Source of the DNA: Paenibacillus pasadenensis DSM 19293
GTDB lineage: Bacteria > Bacillota > Bacilli > Paenibacillales > Paenibacillaceae
Direction: 5' to 3'
Length of the DNA stretch: 64,000 nucleotides
NCBI RefSeq assembly: GCF_000422485.1
Contig: NZ_AULW01000015.1
Span: forward strand, 62,001 to 126,000
Part shown: piece after piece, positions 59,446-64,000 of the stretch
How positions within the stretch are numbered: the first letter of the stretch is position 1
Layout: every line of letters begins with the position of its first letter
Notes under the pieces: generated by a model
Databases searched by the model: none
Told to the model about the DNA's origin: nothing
Seen by the model: only the letters and a program-made list of their open reading frames with translations
Translations under genes and position numbers: made by a program

Positions 59446-60573
59446 TTACCACGGCACGTCCCCGTCATCCTCCGGCGCGAGATCCGAAGCGGCGGCCGCC
59501 TCGGCCTCCGGCTCGGACGTCCCGATGACCTCCATCACCTGCGCGAGCTCCGGCGGATGCAGCAGCTCGACCGGCGACAGTCCCCGCTCGAACTGGAACG
59601 CGTCGCCCTCGATGACAGCGACGTATTTGCCGTTGTGGCGAGCGAAATGAAGCGAGCGGCCGAAGTCGGTGAGCAGGCCTTTGACCTGCACGCCGCCGAG
59701 CTTGAAGCTGAGCCCGAGATCCTCCTTCTGCTCGACGAGCAGGGCGGAAGCCTCGTACACCTGCTCCGGCGTCCAGCGCTCGAGCAGCTCCCGCTTCTCG
59801 GAGGCGGCCCAGATCTCGACGGCCTCCTCCTCTTCCTTGCGAAGCGGGCTCGCGTCGTCGCGCCACTTGTCCTCCATGTACTGCTGCACCATGTCCAGCA
59901 CCTGCTCGCCCATCACCTCCGGCAGCGGACGCTCGTAGCTGACGAACTTGAGGAAGTCCTCGAAGTAGCGGGCATGCGACGCCTGGTGGATCTTGACCTC
60001 CCACGGCTCGAGCATGCCCTCCTCCGGCATGTGCGGGTACTGGATCGACTTGATCGTGCGCGCGCTGATCGCCATCTCGACGTTCGCGACGAGGCTGCGC
60101 TCGTCGGCGATGCGGGCGATCTTGGACTCGAAGTCGCACTTGAGCACGAACAGGAACGGCGTGTCGAACAGCTTGCTCAGCGTCGCCTGCACGGCGATGA
60201 GCGCTCCGCCCCGCACCGCCGAGGTGTCCATGTAGATCCGCACCAGCTCGTCCGCGATGCCGTGGAACCGCTCCGCCGTATCGGCCGTGCGAAGCCGCTG
60301 CAGCAAGTTGTAGTCGGGATTGCTGTCCAGCTCATAGCCGGGCTCGACCCGGAACCGTCCGATCTTGGTCGGAACGGACTCGGAGGGCGGATGCCGCTCT
60401 GCCTTGCGCTTCACGATGCGCGCGAACTCGCCGCTCAGGAAATCCTTGAGCGGGCTGTCCTCGTAATCCTCGCCGTCCATCGTCTGGAAGTGACGGAACC
60501 GCTTGCCGGAATCCGTTCCTTCCCCATCCGTCTGGATGACAAAAAAGCTTATGTACTGCACGTCAAATTCCAT
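59446..60573 (-). CDS. DUF3900-like hypothetical protein
   Basis: The 375-residue soluble protein starts [19 protein letters not shown] and has conserved-looking segments ([58 protein letters not shown]). I believe it belongs to the Bacillus DUF3900 family, function unknown, but this is from memory and not certain. GAGGGAG lies 13 nt before the ATG. Confidence 0.6.
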   Translation of the reverse strand: MEFDVQYISFFVIQTDGEGTDSGKRFRHFQTMDGEDYEDSPLKDFLSGEFARIVKRKAERHPPSESVPTKIGRFRVEPGYELDSNPDYNLLQRLRTADTAERFHGIADELVRIYMDTSAVRGGALIAVQATLSKLFDTPFLFVLKCDFESKIARIADERSLVANVEMAISARTIKSIQYPHMPEEGMLEPWEVKIHQASHARYFEDFLKFVSYERPLPEVMGEQVLDMVQQYMEDKWRDDASPLRKEEEEAVEIWAASEKRELLERWTPEQVYEASALLVEQKEDLGLSFKLGGVQVKGLLTDFGRSLHFARHNGKYVAVIEGDAFQFERGLSPVELLHPPELAQVMEVIGTSEPEAEAAAASDLAPEDDGDVPW

Positions 60574-60597
60574 TCCCGCAAGACAGCTCCCTCTACC

Positions 60598-61122
60598 CTA
60601 TTCTTCCAGATGGCCGGATATCACTTTCCTAGAATAGCATACTCGGCTTGGCCGCGACATGACTTTCAGCAGGCGGGCGCGATTGTAGCGCTGGACGAGA
60701 ATGCAGGGAATATTCGCGATAAGCGCATATATCGTCATGATAATCATGCCGATCGCGTTATTCCACAACGCAAAAAGCGGCAGCGGCAGCAGCATCGCCC
60801 AGTGGGTCAGCTCTCCCCGACGCGTCTCCGCCGCGAAGCGCTCGAGATACTCGCGGCTGCCTGAGCGCAGGCGCCGCTTCGGAAAGCCCGCCTTCACCCA
60901 CCCGCCTCCATCCGGCAGTCGGTCCTTCCAGCGCTGGACGAGCAGCCGCCGCTCGTACCAGCGGCCGCCGGCCTCGAAGCCGCGCAGGCGGGTCACCGGC
61001 CCGTCGGCGGCGAAGCGCTCCCAGGGGATGCGGATCGCGGCGGCGACGGCTGCTCCATGCAGGAGCAGCCAGACGGCGGCATCAAGCAGGATGACGGCCG
61101 CCGGGCCGAGCTCATGCGACAT
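60598..61122 (-). CDS. crtO: CrtO-type acyltransferase (glycosyl-diaponeurosporenoate acyltransferase-like)
   Basis: The 174-residue membrane protein matches CrtO of the staphyloxanthin route: RWYERRLLVQRWKDRLPDGG, VKAGFPKRRL, and YLERFAAETRRGELTHWAML (the family FxxETxRxExxHW motif), with hydrophobic ends. It would add an acyl chain to the sugar of a C30 carotenoid ester. GGGAGGG lies before ATG 61122, and it overlaps the glycosyltransferase gene by 11 nt. Confidence 0.8.
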   Translation of the reverse strand: MSHELGPAAVILLDAAVWLLLHGAAVAAAIRIPWERFAADGPVTRLRGFEAGGRWYERRLLVQRWKDRLPDGGGWVKAGFPKRRLRSGSREYLERFAAETRRGELTHWAMLLPLPLFALWNNAIGMIIMTIYALIANIPCILVQRYNRARLLKVMSRPSRVCYSRKVISGHLEE

Positions 61123-62308
61123 CGAGATCCCTCCCTTTCCAGCTCACGCGGCGGCGAACGAAGGCGCGATAGAAGGACAGCGCGAACACGGCGAAAAAAT
61201 AGAGCAGCGGCAGCGGGTACAGCAGCGCGGCCAGCCAGCCGAAAGAGCCCGCGTGCTTCCAGGCCCGCCGCGCGCTGAGGACGGCGAGCGCGTAGAGCAG
61301 CGCGGCGGCGGACAGCGCCCCGGCGGCTGGAAGGCCGCCCTGCGCGAGCGCCGCCGCTGCCGCGAGCAGCTGCTCGAGCCATGCCGCGGCGGCGCCGGCC
61401 AGCCCGCTGACCCAGCCGATCATGAGCAGCAGCGCCGCCGCCGGCGTGCCGCCGGCTCCGAGCGCGATGCTTTTGCTCCAGCCCGCCGTCATCTCGCTCC
61501 AGCCGCCCGCATACATGCGGAAGGCCAGCCGCTCTCCGCCCAGCAGCGCCAAGCTCCGCCTGCCGCAGGCGGCGAAGCGGGCGGCCAGGCGGTCGTGGTC
61601 GAGAATCTCCCCCTTGACCGCCTCGTGGCCGCCTGCCGCCTCGTAATCGTCGCGCCAGCAGGCGAGGCAAGGCCCGAACGAGCCCGGCCGGGGGCCGCCG
61701 ACGCGCCGCCAGGCGGCGAACCGTCCCGAGCCGGCGATGACGGCGGCATTCAGCATCGCCGACAGCTGCTCGCGGAGGCTGTCCGCGCGATGCCAGGGCT
61801 GCACGGTGACGACGGTGCCGGCCGGGCAGGCGGCGGACAGCGCCTCGAGAAAGTCCGGCCCCGGACGGGCGTCCGCGTCCAAAAAGACGATCCGGCCGCT
61901 TGCGGAGGCGGCTGCGCCCCGGCTGCACGCCCAGTTTTTGCCCCGCCAGCCTGCAGGCAGGCTGCCGGCCGGAACGACGCGCACGCCCGCATGCTTGGCC
62001 GCGGCGGCGGCGGTTCCGTCCGTCGAGCCGTCGTCGACGACGACGATGTCCGCTTGAACCGTCTGGCCGAGCAGCAGCGGCAGCAGCGCCTCGAGATTGC
62101 GAGCCTCGTCGCGCGCCGGAATGACGACGCTCCAGCGCCCGGCCTGCGCTGCCTCCTTGTCCGCAGACGAGCCAGCCTCGCGGAAAGATTCATTTGCCCC
62201 CGCCGGCTCGAGCTCGCTCCCGAGCTTTGACGCCGTCAGCCGCCGCTCGGCCAGCAGCAGCCTGCCAAGCGCCAGCAGCCCGAAGGTCAGCCACCATCCT
62301 GCATCCAT
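61112..62308 (-). CDS. crtQ: CrtQ-type glycosyltransferase (diaponeurosporenoate glucosyltransferase-like)
   Basis: The 398-residue family 2 glycosyltransferase has one N-terminal helix, WSVVIPARDEARNLEALL near 60-77, DIVVVDDGSTDGT near 90, the metal-binding FLDADARPGPDF near 140, and C-terminal membrane helices. MYAGGWSEMTAGWSKSIALG matches CrtQ. It would transfer glucose to the carotenoid acid. GGGAGGG lies before ATG 62308. It diverges from crtP. Confidence 0.82.
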   Translation of the reverse strand: MDAGWWLTFGLLALGRLLLAERRLTASKLGSELEPAGANESFREAGSSADKEAAQAGRWSVVIPARDEARNLEALLPLLLGQTVQADIVVVDDGSTDGTAAAAAKHAGVRVVPAGSLPAGWRGKNWACSRGAAASASGRIVFLDADARPGPDFLEALSAACPAGTVVTVQPWHRADSLREQLSAMLNAAVIAGSGRFAAWRRVGGPRPGSFGPCLACWRDDYEAAGGHEAVKGEILDHDRLAARFAACGRRSLALLGGERLAFRMYAGGWSEMTAGWSKSIALGAGGTPAAALLLMIGWVSGLAGAAAAWLEQLLAAAAALAQGGLPAAGALSAAALLYALAVLSARRAWKHAGSFGWLAALLYPLPLLYFFAVFALSFYRAFVRRRVSWKGRDLDVA

Positions 62309-62483
62309 GCCAGTCCCTCCCCGTTTCGTACGATGCTTGATTTTTTGCCCCCCGCCGCGTATTCGCGGAGCGAAAAGCGCCCACAATGGGTAAAAGAGGA
62401 AATCGGGAGATTTGCCCGGTCCTAAGCTAGTATGGACGATCCATCGCCCGTCAAAACCGCATGGACTAGAGGAGGAGCTAGAG

Positions 62484-63983
62484 TTGAAAAAAACGATCAT
62501 CGTCGTCGGAGGCGGCCTGGCCGGCCTGTCGGCTGCGATCCGCCTGAGCGCGGACGGCCACCAGGTCACCGTGCTCGAAAAGAACGAGCGCGCCGGAGGC
62601 AAGCTGAACATCCGTTCCGGCAAAGGCTACCGGTTCGACACCGGTCCGTCGATTCTGACGATGCCCTGGACGCTGGAGCAGCTGTTCCGCTCCGCCGGCC
62701 GCGACCTGCATGACTATGTCCAGCTGAAGCGCGTCGAGCCGCAGTGGCGCGGCCTGTACGAGGACGGCGCGACGCTCGATCTCGTCGGCGACCTGCCGCA
62801 GATGCTGGAGGCGATCGGAGAGCTGTCGCCGGACGACCGCGAGCGCTTCCTCGGCTATTTGGACTACAGCCGCAAGCAGTACGATCTGAGCCTGAAAAGC
62901 TTTTACAGCCGCTCGCTGTCCGGCCTGCCGGACCTGCGCCAGCAGCATACGCTCAAGGAGCTGCTCGCGATGGATCCGATGAAGACGACCGCGCAGCTGA
63001 CCGCCCAGCATCTGAAGCATCCGCAGCTGCGCCAGATCTTCAATTTCTTCACGATGTATGTCGGCTCCTCCCCGTACGCCGCGCCGGCCGTGCTCTCGCA
63101 GCTGACGTACGTGCAGATGGGGCTCGGCATCTACTTCGTCGAAGGCGGGATGTACGAGATCGCCCGCGCCGAGCTGCGGCTGCTCGAGGAGCTCGGCGCC
63201 CAGGTGCGCACGGGAGCCGAGGCGGCGGACATCCTCGAAGCCGGCGGCCGGGCCGTCGGCGTGCGTCTGGCGAGCGGCGAGGAGCTGCGCGCCGATGCCG
63301 TCGTCTGCAACCTGGAGGCGATCCCGGCCCATCGCTCGCTGCTGCGGGACGTGCCGGGCGCCGATCGCCAGGCGGAGAAGCTCGCCAAGTATGAGCCGGC
63401 CGTATCCGGGCATGTGCTGCTGCTCGGCGTGAACCGCAGCTACGAGGCGTTCAAGCATCACAACTTCTTTTTCTCCCGCGATCCGGAGCGCGAGTTCCAC
63501 GACATGTTCGTCGGCAAGATTCCGACTGACGACCCGACCGTCTACGTCGGCATCTCGTCCAAGACCGACCCGTCGCAGGCGCCGGAAGGCTGCGAGAACT
63601 GGTTCGTGCTGACGCATGTGCCGCCGCTGCGCGAGGGCGAGAGCTGGGAAGCCCATCGCTCCCGCTACCGCGAGCTCGTGCTGGACAAGCTCGAGCGGAT
63701 GGGCGCCGACGGGCTCCGCGGGCATATCGAGTACGAGGAGCAGTTCATTCCGGACGATCTGCAGCAGCTGTACGGAGCGAACGGCGGCTCCATCTACGGC
63801 GTCGTCACCGACCGCAAGCTGAACGGCGGCTTCAAGATTCCGAGCCGCAGCCCGCTGCTCGGCGGCCTCTACTTCGTCGGCGGCTCCACGCATCCCGGCG
63901 GCGGCGTGCCGATGGTGACGCTGAGCGGCCAGCTGACGGCGGACCTGATCCGCGAGGATCTGTCCGCCTCCGAGGCGATGTAG
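62484..63983 (+). CDS. crtP: CrtP-type diaponeurosporene oxidase (CrtN-related)
   Basis: The 499-residue FAD enzyme opens with LKKTIIVVGGGLAGLSAAI. FDTGPSILTMPWTLEQLF, QWRGLYEDGATLDL, MYVGSSPYAAPAVLSQLT and the C-terminal GGSTHPGGGVPMVTLSGQ follow the CrtP pattern more closely than CrtN. It oxidises the terminal methyl of a C30 carotenoid. The start is TTG 62484 with GGAGG 8 nt upstream; longer starts at 62412 or 62432 lack a good site. No crtM or crtN is in the window. Confidence 0.82.
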   Translation: MKKTIIVVGGGLAGLSAAIRLSADGHQVTVLEKNERAGGKLNIRSGKGYRFDTGPSILTMPWTLEQLFRSAGRDLHDYVQLKRVEPQWRGLYEDGATLDLVGDLPQMLEAIGELSPDDRERFLGYLDYSRKQYDLSLKSFYSRSLSGLPDLRQQHTLKELLAMDPMKTTAQLTAQHLKHPQLRQIFNFFTMYVGSSPYAAPAVLSQLTYVQMGLGIYFVEGGMYEIARAELRLLEELGAQVRTGAEAADILEAGGRAVGVRLASGEELRADAVVCNLEAIPAHRSLLRDVPGADRQAEKLAKYEPAVSGHVLLLGVNRSYEAFKHHNFFFSRDPEREFHDMFVGKIPTDDPTVYVGISSKTDPSQAPEGCENWFVLTHVPPLREGESWEAHRSRYRELVLDKLERMGADGLRGHIEYEEQFIPDDLQQLYGANGGSIYGVVTDRKLNGGFKIPSRSPLLGGLYFVGGSTHPGGGVPMVTLSGQLTADLIREDLSASEAM

Positions 63984-64000
63984 TCCAGCCGACGCTAGAG

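Noticed and set aside
56814-59468. 884-aa extension of the GerA subunit
   Set aside because: It runs through the terminator and the uppP gene in the wrong frame; the GTG at 58319 has a ribosome site and the right family N-terminus.

Overview
The window is about 64 kb of high-GC DNA from an endospore-forming Firmicute. It looks chromosomal. The best guess is a Paenibacillaceae member (Paenibacillus, Cohnella or a relative). The reasons are a GerA-type germinant receptor operon, a YteA-type TraR/DksA protein, a HelD helicase, strong GGAGG ribosome binding sites with many GTG and TTG starts, and C30 carotenoid genes. I see no rRNA, tRNA, phage, transposase or CRISPR array.

Region by region: 1-5.1 kb holds a truncated histidine-kinase-like gene, a DUF2294 protein, a HAD phosphatase, a heme-monooxygenase-like gene beside a perfect Fur box, an EamA exporter and an HPr-like protein without the phosphorylatable His. 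5.2-11.3 kb is a nucleoside salvage block read leftward: deoC, deoB, deoD, pdp, an M42 aminopeptidase and tdk, with a DeoR-like inverted repeat over the deoC promoter. 11.4-27.6 kb is a pyrimidine-catabolism island around a divergent PucR-type regulator: hydC (M20 type), preT, preA, hydA and an unknown 85-residue protein on one side, and an ABC importer, a nitrilase-type amidohydrolase, a malonate-semialdehyde dehydrogenase and a class III aminotransferase on the other. A 969-bp array of nineteen 51-bp repeats separates the two convergent transcripts.

27.9-38.4 kb holds a YcaQ-like protein, DinB, a CGNR regulator with candidate operators, GNAT and SDR enzymes, a lactonase, an LtaS-type synthase and a tightly overlapping five-gene cluster (small protein, Gly/Ser-rich exported protein, glutathionylspermidine-synthase-like ATP-grasp enzyme, lipoprotein, DUF350) behind a possible ECF promoter. 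38.4-50.2 kb carries OsmC-PBP2-HNH, CsoR, Ohr, a serine hydrolase, a multidomain nucleotide-binding-like protein, YteA, a phosphoesterase, a 33-bp hairpin repeat array and a promoter/terminator pair that could make a roughly 108-nt RNA. 50.2-64 kb holds helD, a multi-pass transporter, a small stress-type protein, the ger operon with a tiny extra subunit gene, uppP, a DUF3900-like gene and divergent crtP / crtQ-crtO.

Taken together, the deo/pdp genes and the pre/hyd genes can take nucleosides to free bases and then to beta-alanine, malonate semialdehyde and acetyl-CoA. The ger, crt, uppP, LtaS and PBP genes belong to spore and envelope biology.
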